Origin: Caballeronia arationis
GTDB lineage: Bacteria; Pseudomonadota; Gammaproteobacteria; Burkholderiales; Burkholderiaceae
Assembly (NCBI RefSeq): GCF_001544975.2
Contig: NZ_FCOG02000059.1
Coordinates: 1 to 40,488, forward strand
DNA length: 40,488 bases
Reading direction: 5' to 3'
Shown here: positions 7,603-15,950 of the stretch, piece by piece
Layout: each line of letters begins with the position of its first letter
Position numbering within the stretch: position 1 is the first letter of the stretch
Notes under the pieces: model-generated
Databases searched by the model: none
Told to the model about the DNA's origin: nothing
The model's input: the letters and a program-made list of their open reading frames with translations, nothing else
Translations under genes and position numbers: made by a program

Positions 7603-10188
7603 TCAGGCTGCGATCGCGCGCAGCAGTTCGGTTTCGACCTGAATCTGGGTCCGGTTGCTGGAAAGGCCTTTGCCGTCGAGCAGGAAAACGTCCTCGACGC
7701 GTTCGCCGAGCGTGTTGATCCGCGCGGCCTGCACGCCGATCCGGTGTTGCGCCAGAACCCGCGCGATCGAATAAAGGAGGCCCTGACGGTCGTTCGCCGA
7801 CACGGACAGGATGTAGTACTGGCCGCGCTCGTCGGGACGCAGGTCCACGCGCGGTGTGATCGGAAAGGTGCGTACGAGCCGCGACAGCCGTCCCTTCGAC
7901 GGCTCCGGCAAGTTGCGTTCGGCCGTGAGCAAGGTGCTCAGTTGCTCCTCGACCAGATTCGCGATGTCGCGATAATGCCCGTCATGGTCCGGATGCGCGA
8001 CCAGAAAGTTGTCGAGCGCGTAGCCGTGACGCGTCGTCGTCACGCGCGCGTCGAGCACGGACAGGCCGTTCTTGTCGAAATAGCCGCAGATCGCGGCGAA
8101 AAGATCCGGACTATCCTTTACGTACACGAGCACCTGCAACCCTGCGCCGATCGGCGACGGCCGCGCGCGCACGATTGGCTTGATGCTTTCGACGTGCTTG
8201 TAGAGCACGCGCGTCTGCCACGCGATATCGGCGGCATCGTGGCGCAGGAAATAGCCGACGTCGAGCTGGTCCCACAGCCGGCGCTGCGCGTGTTCGGGCA
8301 CGGTTTCGAGGCGCAGGAGCGCGAGCGCCTCTTCCTGGCGCGACTTCAGTTCCGAATGCGCGTCGGGTTCGGCGCCGCCGAGCACGGCCCGCGTCGCGCG
8401 GTAGAGATCTTCGAGCAGCTTGCCTTTCCACGCGTTCCAGACCTTCGGGCTGGTGCCGCGAATGTCGGCGACGGTCAAAAGATAAAGCGCGGACAGCCGC
8501 CGTTCGTTTTTTACCAGCGCGGCAAACTGCTTGATCACTTCGGGATCGCTCGTGTCCTGCTTCTGCGCGACCTGGCTCATCGTCAGATGCTGCTCGACGA
8601 GCCAGACGATCAGCGCGCTGTCCTCGGTGCCGATGCCGTGCTCACGGCAGAAACGCCGCGCGTCGACCATGCCGAGCGTCGAGTGATCGCCGCCACGGCC
8701 CTTCGCGATGTCGTGAAAGAGCGAGGCCACGTAGAGCACCCACGGACGCTCGAAATTGCCAATTATCTGGCTGCAGAACGGATACTCGTGCGCATGCTCG
8801 GCGATCGCGAAGCGCCTGAGATTGCGCAGCACCATCAGGATGTGCTGGTCGACCGTGTAGACGTGATACAGGTCGTGCTGCATCTGCCCGACGATGCGCC
8901 GGAAATTCAGCAGATAGCGCCCGAGCACGCTCGTCTGGTTCATGAGCCGAAACGCGTGCGTGATGCCTTCCGGCTGCTTCAGGATCTCCATGAAGAGCCG
9001 GCGGTTTTCGGGATCGCGCCGCCAGTCGCGGTCCATCAGGTCGCGCGCGTTGTAGATGGCGCGCAGCGTGCGCGCAGAAAAGCCCTTCACGCCGCGCGTC
9101 TGTTCGTAGAGCAGGAATGCTTCGAGAATCGCGTGCGGTTCGCGTTCGAACACGTCGTCGCGGGCGATTTCCAGCATGCCCTGCTTCTCGACGAAGCGCT
9201 CCGAGATCACGCGCGTAATGCCGCTCGTCGACGGGAACAGTTGCGCCTCGACGTTCTGGATCAGGATGGTCGCGAGCTGCGTCACCGCTTTCGCCGCCCA
9301 GTAGTAACGGCGCATCAACTGCTCGCTCGCGCGCTTGGTCGCGGTCGCCTGGAAGCCGAAGCTCTCGGCGAGCGACGTCTGCAGGTCGAACACGAGAATG
9401 TCCTGCCGGCGCTTCGCGATCACGTGCAGGCGCGCACGCAGCGCCTTCAGAAAGCCTTCATTGCGGCGCAGTTCGCGCGCTTCGCGTTCGGTGATGAGGC
9501 CGCGCAGATCGAGTTCGCGCCAGCTGCTGCCGAAGCCCGCCGCCCGCGAGATCCACAAAATGAGTTGCAGGTCGCGCAGGCCGCCAGGGCTTTCCTTGAC
9601 GTTCGGCTCAAGGCTGTATGGCGTGTCCTGGAATTTGGCGTGCCGCTGGCGCATTTCCAGCACTTTCGCCTGGAAGAACGCGCGCGGGTCGAGCGTCTGC
9701 TGGTAGCGCTCGCGAAATACCTGGAACAGCGGCGTGTCGCCCCAGACGCGCCGCGCTTCCAGGAGCGACGTGAGCACGGTCACGTCGTTGCTCGCTTCGT
9801 CGATGCATTGCGCGACCGAGCGCACGCTGCTGCCGATGTCGAGCCCGATGTCCCACGCCATGCCGATGAAGCGCTCGATGCGCGCGGTGAGTTCGGCATC
9901 GCCGGAGTCGGCCGGCTTGTGGTCCGGCAGCAGCACGAGGATGTCGACGTCGGAATACGGCGCGAGTTCGCCGCGTCCGTAGCCGCCGACCGCGACGAGC
10001 GCCGCCCACGACGGCATCCCGCAGGCGTCCCAGGCGCCGCGCAGCGCGTCGTCGGTGGCGCGGGCGAGGGCGTGCATCAGCGAATCGACGTTCGAGGCGG
10101 TCTGGAAGCGCTCCAGCAGCGCGGCCTTCTCCGACTTGAAAGCGGCTTTCAGCGATTCACAGGGCGGGGCGACGGCTGTAACGCTCAT
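7603..10188 (-). CDS. glnD: Bifunctional uridylyltransferase/uridylyl-removing enzyme GlnD
   Basis: GlnD is the glutamine sensor of the nitrogen regulation cascade. It adds UMP to PII proteins (GlnB/GlnK) at low glutamine and removes it at high glutamine. The 861-residue product is of normal family length. The nucleotidyltransferase motif GGYGRGELAPYSDVDILVL lies at about residues 68-86. The HD-hydrolase motif HDIAKGRGGDHS lies near the middle (about residue 490). Two ACT domains close the protein: one starting LQVLVYVKDSPDLFAAI near 680, the other YILSVSANDRQGLLYSIARV near 795. The ATG at 10188 is the first in the frame. The gene lies between map upstream and the pseudouridine synthase downstream, all on the minus strand. 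The 217-base gap after map may hold its own promoter; I could not identify one with confidence. Confidence 0.98.
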   Translation of the reverse strand: MSVTAVAPPCESLKAAFKSEKAALLERFQTASNVDSLMHALARATDDALRGAWDACGMPSWAALVAVGGYGRGELAPYSDVDILVLLPDHKPADSGDAELTARIERFIGMAWDIGLDIGSSVRSVAQCIDEASNDVTVLTSLLEARRVWGDTPLFQVFRERYQQTLDPRAFFQAKVLEMRQRHAKFQDTPYSLEPNVKESPGGLRDLQLILWISRAAGFGSSWRELDLRGLITEREARELRRNEGFLKALRARLHVIAKRRQDILVFDLQTSLAESFGFQATATKRASEQLMRRYYWAAKAVTQLATILIQNVEAQLFPSTSGITRVISERFVEKQGMLEIARDDVFEREPHAILEAFLLYEQTRGVKGFSARTLRAIYNARDLMDRDWRRDPENRRLFMEILKQPEGITHAFRLMNQTSVLGRYLLNFRRIVGQMQHDLYHVYTVDQHILMVLRNLRRFAIAEHAHEYPFCSQIIGNFERPWVLYVASLFHDIAKGRGGDHSTLGMVDARRFCREHGIGTEDSALIVWLVEQHLTMSQVAQKQDTSDPEVIKQFAALVKNERRLSALYLLTVADIRGTSPKVWNAWKGKLLEDLYRATRAVLGGAEPDAHSELKSRQEEALALLRLETVPEHAQRRLWDQLDVGYFLRHDAADIAWQTRVLYKHVESIKPIVRARPSPIGAGLQVLVYVKDSPDLFAAICGYFDKNGLSVLDARVTTTRHGYALDNFLVAHPDHDGHYRDIANLVEEQLSTLLTAERNLPEPSKGRLSRLVRTFPITPRVDLRPDERGQYYILSVSANDRQGLLYSIARVLAQHRIGVQAARINTLGERVEDVFLLDGKGLSSNRTQIQVETELLRAIAA

Positions 10189-10405
10189 GGGCGGAAATGG
10201 GGAGGGAGCGGTTGAATGGAGCGGACGATCGCGTCCGACGTCCGCTTGCCGGCGGGAGTGTGCTTGCGCTCTGCACTAGGCCGCGCGAGCGCCGGGTTGC
10301 ACCGGATGTGGCGGAAAGCTGGTCTGACTCTTCATGCGTTGCCTCGAAAGGGGCGCGGAATCGGGATTCGGATGAACTTCGCGTGCGGCAGGCCGCGCCG
10401 CCGCG

Positions 10406-11215
10406 TCAAGCCGTCGCGGCGATCAGTTGCGACGGAGCCTGCGTTCCCGCCGAGACCGTCAGCACTTCGTAACCCGTCGGCGTGACGAGCACCGTATGCT
10501 CCCACTGCGCCGACAGACTGCGATCGCGTGTCTTCACGGTCCACTGATCGGGCATCGTGCGGATGTCGCGGCGCCCGGCGTTGATCATCGGCTCGACGGT
10601 GAAGATCATGCCGGCTTCCAGTTCGATGCCCGTGCCCGGGCGCCCGTAGTGCAGCACCTGCGGCTCCTCGTGGAACACCTGGCCGATGCCGTGGCCGCAA
10701 TATTCGCGCACGACGCTGTAGCCCTGCGACTCCGCGTGCTTCTGGATCGCGGCCCCGATATCGCCCAGGCGCGCGCCGGGGCGCACCTGATCGATGCCGA
10801 GCCACATGCAGTCGAAGGTGGTCTGCACGAGACGCTTCGCTAGAATGGACCCTTCGCCCACGACGAACATGCGGCTCGTATCGCCGAAATAGCCGTTCTT
10901 GATGACCGTAACGTCGATATTGAGGGCGTCGCCGTTCTTCAGCGCCTTCTCGCCAGGGATGCCGTGGCAGATCACGTCGTTTACGGAAATGCAGGTCGCC
11001 TTCGGATAGGGCGGGTAGCCGGGCGGCTGGTAGTTCAGCGGCGCGGGCACGGTGCCCTGTTCCTTCACCATGTATTCGTGGCATAGGCGGTCGAGTTCGC
11101 CGGTGGTCACGCCCGCCACGATGTGCGGCGTGATGAAATCGAGCACCTCGCTGGCGAGCCGGCAGGCGACGCGCATTTCTGCGATGTCGTGGTCGTTTTT
11201 CAGCGTAATGGACAT
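10406..11215 (-). CDS. map: Methionine aminopeptidase, type I
   Basis: Map cleaves the N-terminal methionine from nascent proteins whose second residue is small. The 269-residue product contains the five metal ligands in their usual context: Asp in LNIDVTV, Asp in YFGDTSRMF, His in GHGIGQVFHEEP, Glu in FTVEPMI and Glu in QWEHTVLVT. The substrate-binding His is in VICHGIPGE. No large N-terminal extension is present, as in type Ia enzymes. It diverges from rpsB across a 439-base gap, the usual arrangement in proteobacteria. The start ATG has no clear Shine-Dalgarno sequence, and an 18-bp palindrome lies 28 bases upstream. Confidence 0.98.
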   Translation of the reverse strand: MSITLKNDHDIAEMRVACRLASEVLDFITPHIVAGVTTGELDRLCHEYMVKEQGTVPAPLNYQPPGYPPYPKATCISVNDVICHGIPGEKALKNGDALNIDVTVIKNGYFGDTSRMFVVGEGSILAKRLVQTTFDCMWLGIDQVRPGARLGDIGAAIQKHAESQGYSVVREYCGHGIGQVFHEEPQVLHYGRPGTGIELEAGMIFTVEPMINAGRRDIRTMPDQWTVKTRDRSLSAQWEHTVLVTPTGYEVLTVSAGTQAPSQLIAATA

Positions 11216-11243
11216 GACTTGTCAGGAAAAATCGTGTAGGCGG

Positions 11244-11261
11244 CGCTTTCGCGCGAAAGCG
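11244..11261. promoter_or_regulatory. 18-bp perfect palindrome at the putative map transcription start
   Basis: CGCTTTCGCGCGAAAGCG is perfectly self-complementary. It begins two or three bases downstream of a GATAAT -10-like box (minus strand, 11264-11269), so it covers the expected transcription start. It could be a repressor operator or form a 5' hairpin in the map mRNA. Neither is shown. Confidence 0.45.
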
Positions 11262-11445
11262 GCATTATCGCACCTTGCGAGGCGTGCCGCAGAGGGGCGC
11301 GAGGCGCGAGGCGGCCTCGTAAAGCGGATTTTTCCTTTTTCGCAGCGATTCGCGCGCAGTCCTGGTTTTCGGGCCCGGCCGCGCCGATGCAAGGTTCGAC
11401 GTCCGGGCCGCCCGGCGCCGCCCGGTTTTCCCTCATCCGGGCGCC

Positions 11446-11475
11446 TTGAGCGGTGTAATCATCGCGTGCTATACT
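11446..11475 (+). promoter_or_regulatory. Probable sigma-70 promoter of rpsB-tsf
   Basis: A -35 like TTGAGC (11446-11451) is separated by 18 bases from a -10 like TATACT (11470-11475). Transcription would start near 11482, giving a leader of about 170 bases before rpsB. It stands out clearly from the GC-rich surroundings. Confidence 0.75.
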
Positions 11476-11528
11476 CTTTGGCTAAGTCGGTACCAAGCTT
11501 GTCTTCGTCTTATCAATCTCGATCAGAC

Positions 11529-11586
11529 GCTTGCGGGCCCAAGGTTTCGACTTGATTCGCAAGCCGGCGCACCCAGGGTGTCCGGC
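11529..11586 (+). promoter_or_regulatory. Structured rpsB leader (possible S2 autoregulation element)
   Basis: Two stem-loops are predicted by eye. The first is GCTTGCG (11529-11535) with CGCAAGC (11558-11564), with an inner CAAG/CTTG pair. The second pairs GCCGG with CCGGC around CACC-CAG-GGTG. The rpsB leaders of gammaproteobacteria are known to bind S2 and repress translation. That this beta leader does the same is inference. Confidence 0.4.
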
Positions 11587-11654
11587 GTCCGGCAAGAAAA
11601 AACGGGCGCAGGATGCGGCAGCCGGCTTAAGACCCAACCCTCGCGGAGAATTTC

Positions 11655-12407
11655 ATGGCAGTTACCATGCGTCAAATGCTGGAAGCCGGTGTCCACTTCG
11701 GTCACCAAACGCGCTTCTGGAACCCGAAGATGGCCCCCTATATCTTCGGTCATCGCAACAAGATTCACATCATCAACCTCGAAAAGACGCTGCCGCTTTA
11801 TAACGACGCGCTGAAGTACGTGCGTCAGCTGGCAGCCAATCGCGGCACGATCCTGTTCGTCGGCACGAAGCGCCAGTCGCGCGACACGGTCGCTGAAGAA
11901 GCGCAACGCTCCGGCATGCCGTTCGTCAACGCGCGCTGGCTCGGCGGCATGCTGACCAACTTCAAGACGCTGAAGATTTCGATCAAGCGCCTGAAAGACA
12001 TGGAAGCAGCGCTGGAATCGGGCGAAACCGAGCGCATGAGCAAGAAGGAAGCGCTCCTGTTCGAACGCGAAATGGCCAAGCTGCAGAAGTCGATCGGCGG
12101 CGTGAAGGACATGGGCGGCATTCCGGACGCGATCTTCGTGATCGACGTCGGCTATCACAAGATTGCCGTGACCGAAGCGAAGAAGCTGGGCATCCCGGTC
12201 ATCGCCGTGGTCGACACGAACCACTCGCCGGAAGGCATCGACTACGTGATCCCGGGTAACGACGACGCCAGCAAGGCCGTCGCGCTGTACGCGCAAGGCG
12301 TGGCCGACGCGATCCTCGAAGGCCGTGCGAACGCGGTGAACGAAGTGGTCCAGGCCGCTCGCGGCGGCGAAGGCGACGAGTTCGTCGAGGTCAACGCAGA
12401 GGCATAA
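11655..12407 (+). CDS. rpsB: 30S ribosomal protein S2
   Basis: S2 is a late-assembling protein of the small ribosomal subunit that helps dock S1. The 250-residue product starts MAVTMRQMLEAGVHFGHQTR. It contains the S2 signatures FWNPKMAPYIFG and PDAIFVIDVGYHKIAVTEA. The ATG is preceded by CGGAG about six bases upstream. As in almost all proteobacteria, tsf follows, separated by a terminator that probably sets the S2 to EF-Ts ratio. Confidence 0.99.
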   Translation: MAVTMRQMLEAGVHFGHQTRFWNPKMAPYIFGHRNKIHIINLEKTLPLYNDALKYVRQLAANRGTILFVGTKRQSRDTVAEEAQRSGMPFVNARWLGGMLTNFKTLKISIKRLKDMEAALESGETERMSKKEALLFEREMAKLQKSIGGVKDMGGIPDAIFVIDVGYHKIAVTEAKKLGIPVIAVVDTNHSPEGIDYVIPGNDDASKAVALYAQGVADAILEGRANAVNEVVQAARGGEGDEFVEVNAEA

Positions 12408-12426
12408 CGAGCCCTGTATCCGGCAC

Positions 12427-12459
12427 AAAAGGGGGCTTTCTTGAAGGCCCCTTTTTTTT
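12427..12459 (+). terminator. Terminator/attenuator between rpsB and tsf
   Basis: The arms AAAAGGGG and CCCCTTTT enclose a short inner stem and run into eight T. It lies 20 bases after the rpsB stop. Partial read-through into tsf would fit the usual rpsB-tsf operon. Confidence 0.85.
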
Positions 12460-12602
12460 AAGCCGCTTTTCTTTTAAGCCGTTTTGAGCCGATTTTTCGG
12501 CCGGCGAGCGGGCGCCGCGGCTGCTGCAACCTCGCTGTGACCCAATTCCTGTCGCGGGCACCGAGCCGGCGGCACGTATCAAACAGACTCAAGGAGCGAA
12601 TG

Positions 12603-13484
12603 ATGGCGGCAATTACCGCAAGCATGGTGGCAGAACTGCGCGCGAAGACCGACGCGCCGATGATGGAATGCAAGAAGGCGCTGACGGAAGCCGACGGTGA
12701 CATGGCGCGCGCCGAAGAGCTCCTGCGCGTGAAGCTCGGCAACAAGGCGAGCAAGGCGGCATCGCGCGTGACGGCAGAAGGCATCGTGACCGCGCACGTC
12801 GAAGGCGGCGTGGGCGCGCTCGTCGAACTGAACTGCGAAACCGACTTCGTCGCAAAGAACGACGACTTCCTCGCGTTCGGCAAGACCATCGCCGAGATCG
12901 TGGCGAAGAACAACCCGGCCGACGTGGCCGCGCTGTCGGCGCTGCCGCTGGAAAGCTCGACGGTTGACGCCGTGCGCCTCGCGCTCGTCGGCAAGATCGG
13001 CGAAAACCTGTCGATCCGCCGTTTCGTGCGCTTCGAAACCAGCAACAAGCTGGCTTCGTACCTGCACGGCACGCGCATCGGCGTGCTGGTCGAGTTCTCG
13101 GGCACGGACGAGCAGGTCGGCCGTGACGTCGCGATGCACGTCGCGGCCATGAAGCCGGTCTCGCTGTCGTCGGACGAAGTCCCCGCCGACCTGATCGCGA
13201 AGGAGCGCAGCATCGCCGAGCAGAAGGCCGCCGAATCGGGCAAGCCGGCTGAAATCGTCGCGAAGATGGTCGACGGCAGCGTGCAGAAATATCTGAAGGA
13301 AGTCTCGCTGCTGAACCAGCCGTTCGTGAAGAACGACAAGCAGACGATCGAACAGATGCTGAAGGCAGCGGGCGCGTCGGTTGAGAAGTTCGCGCTGTTC
13401 GTGGTCGGCGAAGGCATCGAGAAGCGTCAGGACGACTTCGCAGCCGAAGTGGCCGCGCAAGTCGCAGCAGCAAAGCAGGTCTAA
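12603..13484 (+). CDS. tsf: Elongation factor Ts
   Basis: EF-Ts is the guanine-nucleotide exchange factor that recycles EF-Tu-GDP. The 293-residue product starts MAAITASMVAELRAKTDAP. The N-terminal module ends with the signature MMECKKALTEADGD. The second signature, ELNCETDFVAKND, contacts EF-Tu. I chose the second of two adjacent ATG codons (12600 and 12603), because AAGGAG at 12591-12596 then lies six bases away and the N-terminus matches the family. The frame also stays open further upstream, but without homology. Confidence 0.98.
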   Translation: MAAITASMVAELRAKTDAPMMECKKALTEADGDMARAEELLRVKLGNKASKAASRVTAEGIVTAHVEGGVGALVELNCETDFVAKNDDFLAFGKTIAEIVAKNNPADVAALSALPLESSTVDAVRLALVGKIGENLSIRRFVRFETSNKLASYLHGTRIGVLVEFSGTDEQVGRDVAMHVAAMKPVSLSSDEVPADLIAKERSIAEQKAAESGKPAEIVAKMVDGSVQKYLKEVSLLNQPFVKNDKQTIEQMLKAAGASVEKFALFVVGEGIEKRQDDFAAEVAAQVAAAKQV

Positions 13485-13621
13485 GCCCCTTCGCGCGACG
13501 GGGTCGCCCGCCGCGCGAATGCAGCATGGCAGCACCCGAATCACGCAGGATCGCGGTGGAACATTCGTTCCGCCAGTTCCCAGGCAGTCAGTCAGGCGGC
13601 CAGTTCGGCATCGGATCGTTG

Positions 13622-13638
13622 TATAAGGGTTAACCCTT
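13622..13638 (+). promoter_or_regulatory. Candidate pyrH promoter -10 overlapping a 14-bp palindrome
   Basis: TATAAG (13622-13627) resembles a -10 box and overlaps the perfect palindrome AAGGGTTAACCCTT (13625-13638). No convincing -35 is visible. The gap between tsf and pyrH is 260 bases, long enough for a separate promoter with an operator. Confidence 0.4.
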
Positions 13639-13744
13639 GTGGTCGGCCGCCCGATGCCCGAATTTGGCGCGCTTGCCGTAAATGTCGTTTCACCCCTACA
13701 GTTCTACGTTGTTGCAACCCTCCTCGGCGCGATCGGAACCTCAT

Positions 13745-14458
13745 ATGCCCACAGCCTACAAACGCGTACTCCTCAAGCTCTCCGGCGAAGCCCTCATGGG
13801 CGACGATGCTTTCGGCATCAATCGCGCAACCATCGAACGGATGGTGGCGGATGTGGCTGAAGTGGTGCGCATGGGCACCCAGCTCGCGGTCGTGATCGGC
13901 GGCGGCAACATTTTTCGCGGGGTCGCGGGCGGCGCGGCCGGCATGGACCGTGCAACAGCCGACTACATGGGCATGCTCGCCACGATGATGAACGCGCTCG
14001 CGCTGCAGGACGCCATGCGCCACGCCGGCATCGAAGCGCGCGTGCAGTCCGCGCTACGCATGGACCAGGTGGTCGAGCCGTATATCCGTCCGCGCGCCAT
14101 TCGCCAGCTCGAAGAAGGCAAAGTGGTGATTTTCGCGGCCGGCACGGGCAACCCGTTCTTCACGACCGATACGGCTGCGGCGCTCCGCGGCGCGGAAATC
14201 GGCGCGGAAGTCGTGTTGAAAGCGACCAAGGTGGACGGCGTATACTCCGCCGACCCGAAGAAGGATCCGGACGCGACGCGGTACAGCACAATCAGTTTCG
14301 ACGAGGCGATCGGCCGCAATCTGCAGGTGATGGACGCGACGGCTTTCGCGCTGTGCCGCGACCAGAAGCTGCCGATCCGCGTGTTTTCCATCACCAAGGC
14401 GGGCGCGTTGAAGCGCATCGTCCAGGGCGACGACGAAGGCACGCTCGTCCACGTGTAA
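13745..14458 (+). CDS. pyrH: Uridylate kinase (UMP kinase)
   Basis: PyrH phosphorylates UMP to UDP, the committed step to UTP and CTP. It is a hexameric amino-acid-kinase-fold enzyme, allosterically regulated by GTP and UTP. The 237-residue product begins MPTAYKRVLLKLSGEALMG, and residues KLSGE and VIGGGNIFRG form the phosphate-binding loops. The region DKVDGVYSADPKKDPDA is present in family form (KATKVDGVYSADPKK). The start was placed at the ATG of MPTAYK because upstream in-frame residues do not resemble the family. It lies between tsf and frr, the conserved order. Confidence 0.98.
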   Translation: MPTAYKRVLLKLSGEALMGDDAFGINRATIERMVADVAEVVRMGTQLAVVIGGGNIFRGVAGGAAGMDRATADYMGMLATMMNALALQDAMRHAGIEARVQSALRMDQVVEPYIRPRAIRQLEEGKVVIFAAGTGNPFFTTDTAAALRGAEIGAEVVLKATKVDGVYSADPKKDPDATRYSTISFDEAIGRNLQVMDATAFALCRDQKLPIRVFSITKAGALKRIVQGDDEGTLVHV

Positions 14459-14543
14459 ACTCTTGCGTATCCGGGCGCGGCGCGGCTCGAAGGCTGGCGC
14501 CGTTTACGCCTGTATCGCCAGTAACCAAGGTTTGGAGGTTTAA

Positions 14544-15104
14544 ATGAGTGTGGCTGACATTAAAAAGGGCGTCGACCAGAAAATGCAGCGGTCGATCGAG
14601 GCGTTCAAGGCCGACCTCGCCAAGATCCGCACGGGTCGCGCCCATACCGGCTTGCTCGACCATATCCAGGTCGATTATTACGGCTCGAACGTGCCCATCT
14701 CGCAAGTGGCGAACATGACGCTCGTCGATGCCCGCACGATCGGCGTCCAGCCGTGGGAAAAGAAGATGGTGCCGGTCGTCGAGAAGGCGATCCGCGAATC
14801 CGATCTGGGCCTGAACCCGGCCACCCAGGGCGAGCTGATCCGCGTACCGATGCCCGCGCTGACCGAAGAGCGCCGCAAGGAACTCACGAAAGTCGTGAAG
14901 AGCGAAGGCGAAACGGCGAAGATCGCAGTGCGCAATCTGCGTCGCGACGCCAACGAGCAACTGAAGAAGCTCGTGAAGGACAAGGAGATTTCGGAAGACG
15001 ACGACCGCCGCGCAGGCGACGACGTCCAGAAGCTCACCGACAAATTCGTCGCGGAAATCGACAAGCTGGTTCAGTCGAAGGAAGCCGAGATCATGACGGT
15101 CTAA
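14544..15104 (+). CDS. frr: Ribosome recycling factor
   Basis: RRF splits post-termination ribosomes together with EF-G so that subunits can be reused. The 186-residue product starts MSVADIKKGVDQKMQRSIEAF. It contains the hallmark KIRTGRAHTGLLDHIQVDYYG and the second conserved block IRVPMPALTEERRKELTK. Length matches the family. The ATG has TTGGAGG about seven bases upstream. A small hairpin (GACCGC/GCGGTC) follows the stop before uppS, without a strong T-run. Confidence 0.99.
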   Translation: MSVADIKKGVDQKMQRSIEAFKADLAKIRTGRAHTGLLDHIQVDYYGSNVPISQVANMTLVDARTIGVQPWEKKMVPVVEKAIRESDLGLNPATQGELIRVPMPALTEERRKELTKVVKSEGETAKIAVRNLRRDANEQLKKLVKDKEISEDDDRRAGDDVQKLTDKFVAEIDKLVQSKEAEIMTV

Positions 15105-15167
15105 AGACCGCTTGCGGTCCTGCCAGTCGTGCTGGCTTCATTCTGTCGATAATAAGATTCAGCGGCC

Positions 15168-15950
15168 ATGACCTATACCAGCTCTACCGTTCGCGTGCCT
15201 GATGTCGCGGCTGTTCCGCGCCATATCGCGATCATCATGGACGGCAACGGCCGTTGGGCGACTGAGCGGCGCCTGCCGCGCGTCGCCGGACATACGCGCG
15301 GCGTCGATGCCGTGCGCGCAACCGTCGAAAGCTGCGCACGGCGCGGCGTGGAGTACGTGACGCTGTTCGCGTTCAGTTCCGAAAACTGGCGCCGTCCGAC
15401 CGAGGAAGTCACGTTCCTGATGCGCCTGTTCGTCACGGCGCTGGAGCGCGAAATCGGCAAGCTGCATGCGAACGGCATCCGTCTGCGCGTCGTCGGCGAC
15501 ATTGCGATGTTCGACGACCGCATCCGCGCGCTGATCCAGCGCGCCGAAACCAAAACCGCCCGCAACACACGACTCACGCTGACCATCGCCGCGAACTACG
15601 GCGGTCGCTGGGACATCATGCAAGCCACTCGTAAGCTTGCCGAGCAATCGGCGGCGGAGGGCGAGGCAGTGCGGGTAGACGAGGATTCGTTCGCGCAGCA
15701 CCTCGCGATGGCATACGCGCCGGAGCCGGATCTCTTCATCCGCACCGGCGGCGAGCAGCGCATCAGCAACTTCCTGCTGTGGCAGCTCGCGTACACCGAG
15801 TTTTATTTCACCGATACCTACTGGCCGGATTTCGACGCCGAAGCGCTTGCGCGCGCGATCGAATCTTACGGCGAGCGCGAACGGCGCTTCGGCCGCACGA
15901 GCGCACAGCTCGCGTCGCAATCGCAGAAGGCCGACACCCTTTCATGCTAA
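15168..15950 (+). CDS. uppS: Undecaprenyl diphosphate synthase
   Basis: UppS condenses isopentenyl diphosphate onto farnesyl diphosphate to make the C55 cis-prenyl carrier used for peptidoglycan and O-antigen. The 260-residue product has the catalytic Asp motif HIAIIMDGNGRWA near residue 23, the region FAFSSENWRRP, and the diphosphate/Mg-binding EPDLFIRTGGEQRISNFLLW with the downstream YTEFYFTDTYWPDF. It is complete. Its stop overlaps the cdsA start (ATGCTAA), indicating translational coupling. Its substrate precursors come from the pathway containing Dxr, encoded two genes downstream. Confidence 0.98.
   Translation: MTYTSSTVRVPDVAAVPRHIAIIMDGNGRWATERRLPRVAGHTRGVDAVRATVESCARRGVEYVTLFAFSSENWRRPTEEVTFLMRLFVTALEREIGKLHANGIRLRVVGDIAMFDDRIRALIQRAETKTARNTRLTLTIAANYGGRWDIMQATRKLAEQSAAEGEAVRVDEDSFAQHLAMAYAPEPDLFIRTGGEQRISNFLLWQLAYTEFYFTDTYWPDFDAEALARAIESYGERERRFGRTSAQLASQSQKADTLSC

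Larger units (their letters stand above)
11216..11654. other. Divergent intergenic region between map and rpsB (439 bases)
   Basis: This gap holds a candidate map promoter on the minus strand (ATTATC at 11264-11269, reading GATAAT) with a palindrome over its expected start. It also holds a good sigma-70 type promoter for rpsB (11446-11475) and a leader of roughly 170 bases with two predicted hairpins. No additional open frame in it looks like a gene. Confidence 0.8.

Noticed and set aside
6124..10215. A very long plus-strand open frame (1363 codons) opposite the pseudouridine synthase and glnD genes
   Set aside because: It is the mirror of two genuine genes. Its translation is Arg/His/Ala-rich without domains, and such antisense frames are common in GC-rich DNA because stop codons are scarce.
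10189..10405. A small gene between glnD and map on the plus strand
   Set aside because: Frames there are Arg-rich, lack a ribosome-binding site and run into the antisense of the flanking genes.
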